Source: Gallaecimonas pentaromativorans (GTDB taxonomy: Bacteria; Pseudomonadota; Gammaproteobacteria; Enterobacterales; Gallaecimonadaceae). Taken from it: a stretch of 64,000 nt of DNA. Location of the stretch: the NCBI RefSeq assembly GCF_003751625.1, contig NZ_RJUL01000004.1, forward strand, positions 186,001 through 250,000, read 5' to 3'. The notes beneath the pieces were generated by a model. That model was given only the letters and a program-made list of their open reading frames with translations. It did no database searches and was not told the origin of the DNA. Position 1 is the first letter of the stretch; every line of letters starts with the position of its first letter. Below are positions 16,237-25,156 of the stretch, piece by piece. A program made the translations under genes and the position numbers.

Positions 16237-17364
16237 TCAGGCGCGGTTTTCCAGGGCCACAAATTCCCTGATATCAGGCCCGGTGTATTCGGCCGAGGGC
16301 CGGATAATGCGGTTATTGGCCCGCTGCTCCATCACGTGGGCGGTCCAGCCCGATACCCTTGAGCAGACAAAAATCGGGGTAAAGAGCTTGGTGGGAATGC
16401 CCATGTAGTGATAAGCGCTGGCGTGGAAGAAATCGGCATTGGGGAACAGCTGCTTCTTCTCCCACATAAATTGCTCGGTGGCCTCGGAAACCCGGTATAG
16501 ACGGTCGTCCCCAAAGTCCCGGGCCAGGGCCTTGGACCAATACTTGATAACGGCGTTGCGTGGGTCTTTGGTGCGGTAGATGGCATGGCCAAAGCCCATG
16601 ATCTTCTCTTTTTGCTCCAGCATGGCATTAAGGCGCGACACCGCTTCTTCTTCGCTGGCCCAATGCTCAATCATGGCCATGGCCATCTCGTTGGCGCCGC
16701 CGTGCAGCGGGCCACGGAGTGAACCGATGGCGGCGGTCACGCATGAATGCATATCAGAAAGGGTGGAGGCGCAGACCCTGGCGGTAAAGGTAGAGGCGTT
16801 GAACTCATGCTCGGCGTAGAGGATGAGCGACACGTTCATCACTTTTTCGAAAAGGGCGCTCGGCGCCTTGCCGTGCAGCAGCGCCAGGAAGTGGCCGCCG
16901 ATGCTGTCGCAGTCTGAGTCGGTGTCGATGCGCACGCCGTCATGGCTAAAGCGGTACCAGTAGTTGATGATGCCGGGAAAGGTTGCCAGCAGGCGGTCGG
17001 ATACGTCCATCTGCGCGCTAAAGTCCCCTTCTTGCTCCAGGTTACCCAGGGCCGAACAACCGGTGCGCAGCACGTCCATGGGGTGAGCGTCGGCGGGAAT
17101 TTTCTCCAACATCTCGCAAAGGGTGGCTGGCAGCTTGCGCATACCCTTGAGCTTGGTCTTGTAGGCGCCAAGCTCGGCTTCATTGGGCAGCTCACCGCGC
17201 AGCAGCAGATAGGCCACTTCTTCAAAGCAGGCTTTGTCGGCCAGGGTTTCAATGTCATAGCCGCGATAATGCAGGCCGTTACCGGCGGTGCCGACGGTAC
17301 AGATGCTGGTTTGTCCGGCGACCTGGCCGCGCAGGCCAGCCCCCCCTAATGCTTTATCAACCAT
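16237..17364 (-). CDS. prpC: 2-methylcitrate synthase PrpC
   Basis: Condenses propionyl-CoA with oxaloacetate to 2-methylcitrate. 375 residues, the short type-I-like citrate synthase form typical of PrpC (GltA is about 430). Visible: ICTVGTAGNGLHYRGYDI, the catalytic His in AEHEFNASTFTARVCAS and GPLHGGANEMAM, and GFGHAIYRTKDPR with the catalytic Asp downstream. ATG at 17364. 15 bp from prpB and on the same strand: prpB-prpC-acnD-prpF in the usual order. Confidence 0.95.
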   Translation of the reverse strand: MVDKALGGAGLRGQVAGQTSICTVGTAGNGLHYRGYDIETLADKACFEEVAYLLLRGELPNEAELGAYKTKLKGMRKLPATLCEMLEKIPADAHPMDVLRTGCSALGNLEQEGDFSAQMDVSDRLLATFPGIINYWYRFSHDGVRIDTDSDCDSIGGHFLALLHGKAPSALFEKVMNVSLILYAEHEFNASTFTARVCASTLSDMHSCVTAAIGSLRGPLHGGANEMAMAMIEHWASEEEAVSRLNAMLEQKEKIMGFGHAIYRTKDPRNAVIKYWSKALARDFGDDRLYRVSEATEQFMWEKKQLFPNADFFHASAYHYMGIPTKLFTPIFVCSRVSGWTAHVMEQRANNRIIRPSAEYTGPDIREFVALENRA

Positions 17365-17379
17365 GCTGCATTCCTCTTT

Positions 17380-18252
17380 TTATTTATCTTTGGCAAATAG
17401 GGCGTCGAGCTTTTGCTCGTACTGGTGGTAATTGAGGTAGTCGTACAACTCGCTGCGGGTTTGCATGGTGTCTACCACGGCGTTTTGGTGGCCGTCGCGA
17501 AGGATGGCTTCAAAGACCTTGACCGCGGCGGCATTGGCGGCGCGAAACGCCGACAGCGGATAGAGCACCATGTCAACGCCGTGCTCGGCCAACTGGGCCT
17601 TGTGGTAAAGCTCGGTTTGGCCGAACTCGGTCATGTTGGCCAGCACCGGCACGCCGCAGGCGGCTTTGATGCGGTCGTAATGGTTAAGGTTGGTCATGGC
17701 TTCGGCAAAGATCATGTCGGCGCCGGCTTCGGCGTAGGCGGCGGCGCGCTCGACGGCGGCGTCCAGGCCTTCTACGGCCAGCGCGTCGGTGCGGGCCATT
17801 ATGACGAAGTTGCTGTCCTGGCGGGCATCAACGGCGGCCTTGATGCGGTCTTGCATTTCACTGGTGGAGACCACTTCCTTGTTGGGTCTGTGGCCGCAGC
17901 GCTTTTGGGCTACCTGATCTTCCATGTGCACGGCGGCCACCCCGGCCCGTTCCATGGTCTTGATGGTGCGGCCGATGTTAAAAGCGCCGCCCCAACCCAC
18001 ATCGATATCCACCAACAGCGGCAGATCCACGGCGCCGGTAATGCGCTCGGCATCCTGGGCCACGTCGTTAAGGGTGGTAATGGCCAAGTCCGGCAGGCCA
18101 AAGCTGGCGTTGGCTACGCCGCCGCCAGACAGGTAAAGGGCTTTAAAACCAGCCGCTTTGGCCATCAGCGCCATATAGGCATTGATGGTACCGGCAATTT
18201 GCAGGGGGTGTTCGCTGGCAACCAGCTCGCGGAATTTGCGTCCCTGAGACAT
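17380..18252 (-). CDS. prpB: Methylisocitrate lyase PrpB
   Basis: Cleaves 2-methylisocitrate to pyruvate and succinate, the last step of the methylcitrate cycle. 290 residues from the ATG at 18252, chosen because GAGG lies 6 nt before it. ICL/PEPM family features: the catalytic loop [13 protein letters not shown] and the metal-site region [20 protein letters not shown]. First gene of the cluster. No prpR-type sigma-54 activator or GntR regulator is found next to it. Confidence 0.95.
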   Translation of the reverse strand: MSQGRKFRELVASEHPLQIAGTINAYMALMAKAAGFKALYLSGGGVANASFGLPDLAITTLNDVAQDAERITGAVDLPLLVDIDVGWGGAFNIGRTIKTMERAGVAAVHMEDQVAQKRCGHRPNKEVVSTSEMQDRIKAAVDARQDSNFVIMARTDALAVEGLDAAVERAAAYAEAGADMIFAEAMTNLNHYDRIKAACGVPVLANMTEFGQTELYHKAQLAEHGVDMVLYPLSAFRAANAAAVKVFEAILRDGHQNAVVDTMQTRSELYDYLNYHQYEQKLDALFAKDK

Positions 18253-18398
18253 GACAAACCTCACATGGGGAAAACTCCCCTCAGACTAATCCTTGCTTTA
18301 CGTTAACGTCAACCTCAAGCTGAAAGACCTTGATCTGCTTGAGGCTGCCTGGCTGAGCAGATAGCATGGGCGGATCGCCGTTAACGGATCGGCTTGTT

Positions 18399-19601
18399 AT
18401 GTCCGAACCCCAGATAGTTTGCCCCCACTGTTTGCTGCACATGAGCGGCTGCGCCTTGGATACCGGCCACAATGCCTGGTGCCCGCGCTGCGGCGGTGCC
18501 ATTGCCGAAGGCCGGCGCATGAAAACCCGCACCATGGTGGCCCTGGCGATGACCCTCTCCCTCGGCACCCTGTGTTTGCTGTTCATGCCCTTGGTAAGCT
18601 TTAGTGTCTTTGGCATCAGTACCGATGCCACCTTGCTAAGCGGCATTATCAACCTCGCTCAGGAAGGCCAGTGGATCCCGTCTTTTTTGGTGTTCCTGAC
18701 CGCGCTGGCGGTACCTATCTTGATGTCTTGCCTGCTGCTCTTTGTGCTATTTGCCCCCGACAGCCATATGCGCCGCCAAAGTATGGTGGCCCTTGGGTAT
18801 CTCAAGGAATGGTGCATGCTCGACATCCTGTTGGTGGGGCTTTGCGTGTCCATGGTCAAATTGGGAGACATTGGCGATCTGCACCTCAAAGCCGGTATGT
18901 GGAGCCTGGTGCTTGGGCAACTGGCCATGGCGGCATTGCTGCAAGGTATTCGCCCAGCCGAGCTTTGGCAGCGCATTGCCGAGCAGCCCCTTAAAAATGT
19001 CGATGGGCTGCGAAGCTGCGTGCGCTGCTATGCCCTCAATGTGGCCTCCGCCGAGTATTGCTGGCGCTGCCAGCGTCATTTGGAAAGCCGCCCTACCCAG
19101 GGCCGCCGCCTGTGCTGGATGCTGCTTATCGCCTCTTGCGTGCTGCTGGTACCGGCCAACTTTTTACCCATCAGCTACACCACCTCTTTTGGCTCCACCG
19201 GCGCCGATACCATCCTTTCCGGGGTGCTGACCTTAAGTAACGCCGGCAGCCCCGGTATTGCGGTGCTGGTATTTGTGGCCTCCATTGTGGTGCCCATCGG
19301 TAAGATTTTGCTGCTGGGCATCATTCTGTATCGCTCCAAGGGACACGAGTTTTCGCCCCGCCGCGCCCAAAAGCTTTACAAGCTGGTGCACTTTGTCGGC
19401 CGCTGGTCGATGTTGGATATTTTTGTGATCACCATTATGGTTACCCTTGTTGATCAAGGGGTTTTGTCTCAATTCGAGGTTGGCCCCGCCGCCACACCTT
19501 TTGCCATGGTGGTGGTGCTGACCATGCTGGTCACCATGCGTTTCGATACCCGTTGGTTATGGATACAAGATGAAAAAAACCGCCGTCAACGTGATGGATA
19601 A
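18399..19601 (+). CDS. letA: LetA (YebS), PqiA-family inner-membrane protein
   Basis: Inner-membrane partner of the LetB MCE tunnel, implicated in lipid transport across the envelope. 400 residues from the ATG at 18399. Two zinc-ribbon-like segments (CPHC then CPRCGG near the N-terminus; CVRCYALNVASAEYCWRC in the middle), each followed by about four membrane helices; motifs LKEWCMLDILLVG and GRWSMLDIFVITIM are the duplicated PqiA hallmark. An ATG 33 bp earlier is possible, but the chosen start fits the family. Its 3' end overlaps letB by about 30 bp. Confidence 0.93.
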   Translation: MSEPQIVCPHCLLHMSGCALDTGHNAWCPRCGGAIAEGRRMKTRTMVALAMTLSLGTLCLLFMPLVSFSVFGISTDATLLSGIINLAQEGQWIPSFLVFLTALAVPILMSCLLLFVLFAPDSHMRRQSMVALGYLKEWCMLDILLVGLCVSMVKLGDIGDLHLKAGMWSLVLGQLAMAALLQGIRPAELWQRIAEQPLKNVDGLRSCVRCYALNVASAEYCWRCQRHLESRPTQGRRLCWMLLIASCVLLVPANFLPISYTTSFGSTGADTILSGVLTLSNAGSPGIAVLVFVASIVVPIGKILLLGIILYRSKGHEFSPRRAQKLYKLVHFVGRWSMLDIFVITIMVTLVDQGVLSQFEVGPAATPFAMVVVLTMLVTMRFDTRWLWIQDEKNRRQRDG

Positions 19602-22095
19602 ACCCGAGATCCGCAAGGTGCGGCGTGTGTCTTTGGTATGGGTAGTGCCGCTGCTGGCCATTGCCCTGGCCAGCTATTTGATTTATCAGCAGTTTGTTGA
19701 ACGCGGCCTGCTGCTCACCCTCAGCTTCCCCGAGGCCAAGGGCCTGGTGCCCGGCAAAACCGAACTGCGCTACCAGGGTTTTAAAGTGGGGGTGGTCAGC
19801 CGTTTGAGCTTCAATGCCAAAACCGGCGAATTTACCGCCCACATCAACGCCATGCGCGATGTGGAACCGCTTTTAAAGGAAAACACCCAGTTCTGGCTGG
19901 TTAAACCCACGGCCAGCCTGTTGGGGGTATCGGGCCTCGATACCCTGCTCTCTGGTAACTACATCGCCATGCTGCCCGGTGACGGCAAGCCCCAGCGGGA
20001 TTTTGTTGCCCGCCATACCCCGCCGCCCGAACCGGTGCCAGAAGGGGTGTTCATGGTGGAGCTGGCGCTGCGTAACTTAGGATCCTTGACCGATGGCTCC
20101 CCGGTTTATTACCGGCGCGTGCCCATAGGTGAGGTGCACAGCTACCGCCTGGATAAAGAAGCCGGCGCCGTGGTGTTGCAGCTCACCTTCGATGAAAACT
20201 ATGCCGATCTGGTGAAAAGGGACAGCCGTTTTAAGGATGTATCCGGCCTTAAAATTCAGGCCGGCCTTAACGGCGTGAAAGTCGACAGCCAGGGCCTGGT
20301 GTCCATGCTAAGCGGCGGGCTGCAGATGGACTCCCCCGACGACTCCCCGGCCGCCACGTACGGCCAGCGCTTTGTGCTGGACCAGGAGCGGCGCTTTAAC
20401 CACCAAGTGCACCTTAATTTTGACGAGCAGGTGTACCTGCCCAAAGGCACTCCCATCATTGCCCACCAGCAAGTGGTGGGTGAAGTGATGGACAGCAACG
20501 ACTCCGGAGTGTTGCTGGGCTTTAACGAGCAGCCGGTCAATCCCTTCTACGCCTGGATAGCCCAGCGCAGCCTCAAAGATTTACAGGTCGCCACCCTGTT
20601 ACATCCACAGTACATTCGCCTGCTACAAGGAGTGGATGGTCGCCATATCCTCCACAACGAACCGCCGCTACCCAGCAACAGTGATAGCGAGCTTTTGATT
20701 AAAATCAGCAGCGACCACAAACTGGCCGATGGCACGCCCATTCAGTACAAAGGCTTTACAGTAGGTGAAGTGATTTACTCGCACCTTGAGGGTGATAAAG
20801 TCATTGCCGAAACCAGCATTCAGCAGGCCTACCGGCAGCTGGTACGCCGCGACAGCCGCTTTGAATCCGCTGAGCCCTTGCAAGTGGACGCCAGTTTTCA
20901 GAAGTTCAAACTGAAAACCGCTCCTCTTGAAACCTGGTGGCAAGGGGCCGTTAACATTCTGCCCGGTAAAGGTGAAGAGGCCTCCTACGACAGCCTTTTT
21001 GTGTTGGACCAGCAAAGCGCCGTACCGATGCAGCACTTGACGCTGCATGTCTCGCCGCCTCACTCCCTGCCCGCTGGCACCCCGGTGCGCCGCAACGGCT
21101 TTACCATAGGGGAAGTGCAAAGCAGCACCCTGGAAAAAGGCGGCAAGGAAGCGCAGATCAAGGTGGTCATCCGTAAGGACATTACCCTGAGTGCCACTAA
21201 TCGCTTTTATTGGCAGCCTCCTATCGCCATGAAGGCCGATCTTAAAGGCGTGCGAGTCAGCATTCCTGACCTTGCCTCGGCCGTTGCTGGCAGCATTGAG
21301 CTGGTGGATGCCAAAGACGCGGGCAGCAAGGAAGATCGCACCCGCATCTTTGCCAACAAAGACAGCGCCCTGGCCGTTGGCCCCGATATAACCCTGTTGG
21401 TACCGGCCCTTACCGAGATAACCCCGGATGCACCGGTCAAATACCTCGGTTACCCGGTGGGCAAAGTGGTCAACCTCGATGACAACGACCAAGGCCGGGT
21501 GCTGACCATCCGCTTTGACAGCAATCTGGCCGAACGCTTTGCCCGCCACGGCAGCCAGTTCAGCTTGGTGCGCCCGCAGCTATCCCTTGGCGGGGTCGAC
21601 CATCTTGATGCCCTGCTTGGCCCTTATATCGCCGTGATGCCGGCCAAGGACAAGAGCGCTAGGCAAGAGACCGCCTTTACCCTCTCCCCCACTCTCTATC
21701 CCCACAAGGAAGTGGTAGTGGCTGCCACCAGCGCCGCCGGGCTCACACCCGGTGCACCGGTGTGGTACCGGGATCTGCCGGTAGGCGAGATCTTGAGCCT
21801 CAAACTGATGCCGACCGGCGATGGGGTCTTTATTCGCCTTGCCATCCGCGATGAGGCGGCCCAGTGGGTCACCAGCAACAGCCGTTTCTGGGTGAGAGCC
21901 GGCTTCAAAGCCAGCTTTGGCTTCCTGGACGGCTTTAAATTCAACACCGACAGCCTGCAAGCCATCGCCCAGGGCGGCATTCAATTTGCCACCTTTGGCG
22001 GCGGCCAGCCGGTTGACAAACCCATGCCGCTGCAAAGCGACGCCCCGGAGCACTGGGAGCAATGGTCGCCGGAGCTGCCGCGTCCCCAAAGCTAA
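19570..22095 (+). CDS. letB: LetB (YebT), seven-MCE-domain envelope protein
   Basis: Periplasm-spanning tube that conducts lipids between the membranes. 841 residues (E. coli 877): one N-terminal membrane helix (VSLVWVVPLLAIALASYLIY) and seven MCE repeats, each recognisable by a G-x-P or similar followed by a VGxV motif (for example LVPGKTELRYQGFKVGVV, LTDGSPVYYRRVPIGEV, LPAGTPVRRNGFTIGEV, LTPGAPVWYRDLPVGEI). The start lies inside letA; an in-frame ATG 8 codons later is an alternative. Followed by rsmF as in E. coli. Confidence 0.93.
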   Translation: MKKTAVNVMDKPEIRKVRRVSLVWVVPLLAIALASYLIYQQFVERGLLLTLSFPEAKGLVPGKTELRYQGFKVGVVSRLSFNAKTGEFTAHINAMRDVEPLLKENTQFWLVKPTASLLGVSGLDTLLSGNYIAMLPGDGKPQRDFVARHTPPPEPVPEGVFMVELALRNLGSLTDGSPVYYRRVPIGEVHSYRLDKEAGAVVLQLTFDENYADLVKRDSRFKDVSGLKIQAGLNGVKVDSQGLVSMLSGGLQMDSPDDSPAATYGQRFVLDQERRFNHQVHLNFDEQVYLPKGTPIIAHQQVVGEVMDSNDSGVLLGFNEQPVNPFYAWIAQRSLKDLQVATLLHPQYIRLLQGVDGRHILHNEPPLPSNSDSELLIKISSDHKLADGTPIQYKGFTVGEVIYSHLEGDKVIAETSIQQAYRQLVRRDSRFESAEPLQVDASFQKFKLKTAPLETWWQGAVNILPGKGEEASYDSLFVLDQQSAVPMQHLTLHVSPPHSLPAGTPVRRNGFTIGEVQSSTLEKGGKEAQIKVVIRKDITLSATNRFYWQPPIAMKADLKGVRVSIPDLASAVAGSIELVDAKDAGSKEDRTRIFANKDSALAVGPDITLLVPALTEITPDAPVKYLGYPVGKVVNLDDNDQGRVLTIRFDSNLAERFARHGSQFSLVRPQLSLGGVDHLDALLGPYIAVMPAKDKSARQETAFTLSPTLYPHKEVVVAATSAAGLTPGAPVWYRDLPVGEILSLKLMPTGDGVFIRLAIRDEAAQWVTSNSRFWVRAGFKASFGFLDGFKFNTDSLQAIAQGGIQFATFGGGQPVDKPMPLQSDAPEHWEQWSPELPRPQS

Positions 22096-22109
22096 GGCTT
22101 TTTGCTACA

Positions 22110-22138
22110 CTCTCGGGCCTGTTTTAAAGGCCCGAGAG
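22110..22138 (+). promoter_or_regulatory. Stem-loop covering the rsmF ribosome binding site
   Basis: Perfect 11-bp inverted repeat CTCTCGGGCCT / AGGCCCGAGAG with a 7-nt loop, between the letB stop and the rsmF GTG at 22144. The GAGAG that would act as the Shine-Dalgarno sequence forms the 3' arm. There is no T-run, so translational control or RNA processing is more likely than termination. Confidence 0.6.
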
Positions 22139-22143
22139 TCAGC

Positions 22144-23550
22144 GTGCAAAGCAAAGCCTTCCTTCCCCCTTCCTTCCTGGCGGCCATGGACGCCATCATG
22201 CCAAGCGGGCTAAGCCGCGAAGACTTTGCTGCTGCCTGCCAGCGGCCGCTGAGAAAGGCCATCCGCGTTAACACCCTCAAGATAAACGTTGCCGACTTTC
22301 AGGCGCGTATGGCCCCCAAGGGCTGGCAACTTTCCCCCATTCCCTGGTGCGAGAGCGGCTTTTGGGTAGCGCGCGACGACGAGTCAAAAATGCTGGGCAA
22401 CGAGCCCGAGCATCAGCTGGGGCTTTTTTACGTGCAGGAAGCCTCGTCGATGATGCCGCCTACAGCCCTTTGGCATGTCCTTGAAGGCCAAGCACAAAAG
22501 GTGCTGGATATGGCCGCGGCCCCCGGCTCCAAGACCACCCAACTGGCGGCCCTGATGCAAAATGGCGGGGTGCTGGTGGCCAACGAGCTGTCCTCTTCGC
22601 GCCTTAAATCCATGGCCGCCAACATTCAGCGCCTGGGGGTGGCCAACGTGGCCTTGAGCCATTTTGACGGCCGGGTTTTTGGCAACGCCCTGCCGGAAAC
22701 CTTTGACGCCATCCTCCTTGATGCCCCTTGCGGCGGCGAAGGCACTATCCGTAAGGATGCCGACGCGCTGAAAAACTGGTCCCAAAGCCATATCGACGAG
22801 ATAAGTGCCCTGCAGCAGCAGTTGTTGGCGTCGGCCTTTTCGGCCCTTAAGGTTGGCGGCGTGCTGGCCTACTCCACCTGCACCCTTAATCGCCAGGAAA
22901 ACCAGCACGTGCTGGACAGCCTAATCAAGGCCCACCCGGGCAAGGTCGAGGTGCTATCTCTTGAAGGATTGTTTGAGGGAGCCCATAAGGCGCTGACCGA
23001 AGAGGGCTACCTGCATATCTGGCCGCAGATTTACGACTCCGAAGGCTTCTTTGTGGCGGCCATTAAAAAGACCGGCAGTGTCGAGAGCGAGCCCCCCGGC
23101 TTTAAGCTCGGCAAGTTTCCCTACCAAAGCGCCCCGAAGAAAGTGGCCGAGGCTTTTGGCCACTACCTTGCCGAGCAGTTCGGTTTTACCCAGCCGCTGA
23201 ACCTTTGGCAGCGCGAGCAAACCTTGTGGCATTTTCCCAAAGCCGGTGAGGCGCTTATTGGCCGCTTTCGCATGGACCGTCTCGGCATCAAGGTGGCCGA
23301 ACAAGCCGGCAAGGAATGGCGATTACATCAAGATTTCATTCAGGCCTTTGGCCAGCACTGCCACAGCATTGCCCTGAGCCTTGAGGAAGCCAGCGAGTTC
23401 TTAAAGGGCCGTGACATCGCAAGAGATACCCCGGCAGGTGGCGAGCAGCTGGTTTCCCTGGAAGGATATCCACTGGGTAGCGTCAAGGTTATCAAGAATA
23501 AACTGAAGAACAGGCTGCCCAGGGAATTGGTTAAAGATCAGGGCCTTTGA
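22144..23550 (+). CDS. rsmF: 16S rRNA (cytosine-1407-C5)-methyltransferase RsmF
   Basis: SAM-dependent m5C methylation of 16S rRNA. 468 residues from a GTG at 22144 (encoded start VQSKAFLPPSFLAAMDAIMP), chosen by alignment in mind with the E. coli N-terminus. NOL1/NOP2/Sun motifs: the SAM-binding DMAAAPGSKTTQLA, DAPCGGEGTIRK with the first Cys, and the catalytic Cys in YSTCTLNRQENQ; a C-terminal PUA-like region follows. Cotranscription with letAB is likely, but a hairpin masks its ribosome binding site. Confidence 0.95.
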   Translation: MQSKAFLPPSFLAAMDAIMPSGLSREDFAAACQRPLRKAIRVNTLKINVADFQARMAPKGWQLSPIPWCESGFWVARDDESKMLGNEPEHQLGLFYVQEASSMMPPTALWHVLEGQAQKVLDMAAAPGSKTTQLAALMQNGGVLVANELSSSRLKSMAANIQRLGVANVALSHFDGRVFGNALPETFDAILLDAPCGGEGTIRKDADALKNWSQSHIDEISALQQQLLASAFSALKVGGVLAYSTCTLNRQENQHVLDSLIKAHPGKVEVLSLEGLFEGAHKALTEEGYLHIWPQIYDSEGFFVAAIKKTGSVESEPPGFKLGKFPYQSAPKKVAEAFGHYLAEQFGFTQPLNLWQREQTLWHFPKAGEALIGRFRMDRLGIKVAEQAGKEWRLHQDFIQAFGQHCHSIALSLEEASEFLKGRDIARDTPAGGEQLVSLEGYPLGSVKVIKNKLKNRLPRELVKDQGL

Positions 23551-23634
23551 TGAATAAAGCCCGGCGTTTTATTGAATAAATGGCGTTAATGGCAGGCAAA
23601 CTGAGCAAGGCTCAGCTACCCTAAATCACAGGTT

Positions 23635-23730
23635 TTGCACACTTTGTACACACCGTTAATTAGCGCACGGCTCTCACCGAGAGCCATTCCCCTAAGCCCG
23701 AAACAAGGACCTGGTTTCGGGCTTCTTTTA
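23635..23730 (+). ncRNA. Candidate small RNA or leader, ending in an intrinsic terminator
   Basis: A possible promoter (TTGCAC, 16 bp, TAATTA at 23635-23662) precedes a perfect 7-bp hairpin (GGCTCTC, loop ACC, GAGAGCC at 23669-23685) and then a strong terminator (AAGCCCGAAAC / GTTTCGGGCTT, 23694-23724, then CTTTT). The transcript would be about 60 nt. It does not match an RNA family I can recall. It may simply be the rsmF terminator. Confidence 0.35.
23694..23729 (+). terminator. Intrinsic terminator downstream of rsmF
   Basis: 11-bp perfect stem with a 9-nt loop and a following CTTTT. It ends rsmF transcripts or the candidate small RNA. Confidence 0.85.
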
Positions 23731-23781
23731 TGTGCAAAGCGCCCGCTTTTACCCACCCGTTGAACCGACATGGAGTACGAC

Positions 23782-24333
23782 ATGCCCAAGACCAGTGTTG
23801 TTTATCATTCCGGCTACGGTCACACCCAGCGCGTAGCCGAAGCGGTGGCCGAAGGCGCCGCTGCCACCCTTATCGCCATCAGCAGTGAGGGGGACATTAG
23901 CGAGGCTGACTGGGCCACCCTCAAAGACAGCGCCGCCATTATTTTTGGCACCCCCACCTATATGGGCGGGCCCAGCTGGCAGTTTAAGAAATTTGCCGAC
24001 GCCAGCTCCAAGATCTGGATGCAACAAGGCTGGAAGGACAAAGTCTTCGGTGGCTTTACCAACAGCGGCAGTCTCAACGGCGACAAGCACAGCACCTTAA
24101 GCTACCTGCAGGTGTTGGCCAGCCAACATGGCGGGTTGTGGGTGAGCCTGGGGCTGATGCCAGCCAACACCCTGGCCGCGAGCCGCAGCGACATCAACAA
24201 TCTGGGCGGCTCCATGGGGGTGCTTGTGCAATCTCCCACCGATGCCGGCGCCGACGCCATACCCCAGGGCGATATCGATACCGCCCTTGCCTACGGTAAA
24301 CGGGTGGCCGCCATTGCGGCGCGCCTTGGCTGA
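23782..24333 (+). CDS. WrbA-like flavodoxin-fold NAD(P)H:quinone oxidoreductase
   Basis: 183 residues from the ATG at 23782, preceded by GGAG at 6 nt. Flavodoxin-like fold with the FMN phosphate loop VVYHSGYGHTQRVAEAV, a second loop IIFGTPTYMGGPSWQFK and GGFTNSGSLNGDKHSTL. Probably a two-electron quinone reductase protecting against redox cycling; the substrate is not deducible. Monocistronic: terminators lie on both sides. Confidence 0.82.
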   Translation: MPKTSVVYHSGYGHTQRVAEAVAEGAAATLIAISSEGDISEADWATLKDSAAIIFGTPTYMGGPSWQFKKFADASSKIWMQQGWKDKVFGGFTNSGSLNGDKHSTLSYLQVLASQHGGLWVSLGLMPANTLAASRSDINNLGGSMGVLVQSPTDAGADAIPQGDIDTALAYGKRVAAIAARLG

Positions 24334-24343
24334 ATATCCCTCG

Positions 24344-24371
24344 TAAAAAAGGCGCCATCCGGCGCCTTTTT
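24344..24371. terminator. Bidirectional terminator between the flavoprotein gene and tatD
   Basis: A run of A, then GGCGCC, loop ATCC, GGCGCC, then a run of T. It serves convergent transcription from both sides. Confidence 0.88.
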
Positions 24372-25156
24372 CAATGGGCCAGCAGAGGCTTGGCCTTGGG
24401 GAAGCAGCGATAGAAGTTGTCGGTGGTTATCTGGGCCAACGCTTCAAGGCTCACCCCTTTGAGCTCGGCCACAAATTCAGCCACATCGCGCACATATTGC
24501 GGCTCGTTGGATTTGCCTCGGTGCGGCACCGGCGCCAGATAGGGGCTGTCGGTCTCCACCAGCAACCGCTCCAGCGGCAGGGCTTTAACGGTTTCGCGAA
24601 GCGCCTCGGCATTACGAAAGGTCACGATGCCGGAAATAGAGATAAAAAAGCCAAGCTCAATGGCTTGCTGAGCCATGTCCAGGTCTTCTGTAAAGCAGTG
24701 CAGTACGCCACCGACCTCGGCCGCCTTTTCTTCACGCAAGATGCTAAGGGTGTCTTCTTTGGCATCACGGGTGTGAATGATAAGGGGCAGTTGGCGCTGG
24801 CGAGCGACCTGGATGTGGTGGCGAAACGATGACTGCTGCACTTCGGCGGTTTCCGGGGCGTAAAAATAATCGAGGCCAGTCTCGCCGATAGCCACCACTT
24901 TGGGGTTGGTGGAAAGGTCATGCAGGGACGCCAGGTCCTGGGCTTCTTTTTGGTCCAGCGGATGCACGCCGCAGCTTGCCACCACGTTATCAAAGCCGTC
25001 GATGGCAGCCATCATGTCGGGGAAATTCTCTAAGGTCACACAAACACACAGGAAGCTGTCTACGCCCCGGCCTTTGGCGCGGTCAAGGGCCGCTGCCAGG
25101 GTGTCGTCTTCACTGAGTTTCAGTCTTTCCAGGTGGCAATGGGAATCAACCAACAA
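24371..25156 (-). CDS. TatD-family metal-dependent hydrolase (YcfH type)
   Basis: Metallo-dependent deoxyribonuclease-type TIM-barrel enzyme. From the TTG at 25156 it is 261 residues and begins LLVDSHCHLERL; metal ligands visible are DSHCH, IGETGLDY, IHTRDA, HCFTED and ETDSPYLAP. The TTG was chosen because AAGGAAGGAG lies 8 nt upstream; starts 12 codons earlier or 1 codon later are possible. It overlaps the end of holB by 11 bp, as expected for the holB-(pilZ)-tatD locus; no pilZ gene is present between them. Confidence 0.88.
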   Translation of the reverse strand: MLVDSHCHLERLKLSEDDTLAAALDRAKGRGVDSFLCVCVTLENFPDMMAAIDGFDNVVASCGVHPLDQKEAQDLASLHDLSTNPKVVAIGETGLDYFYAPETAEVQQSSFRHHIQVARQRQLPLIIHTRDAKEDTLSILREEKAAEVGGVLHCFTEDLDMAQQAIELGFFISISGIVTFRNAEALRETVKALPLERLLVETDSPYLAPVPHRGKSNEPQYVRDVAEFVAELKGVSLEALAQITTDNFYRCFPKAKPLLAH

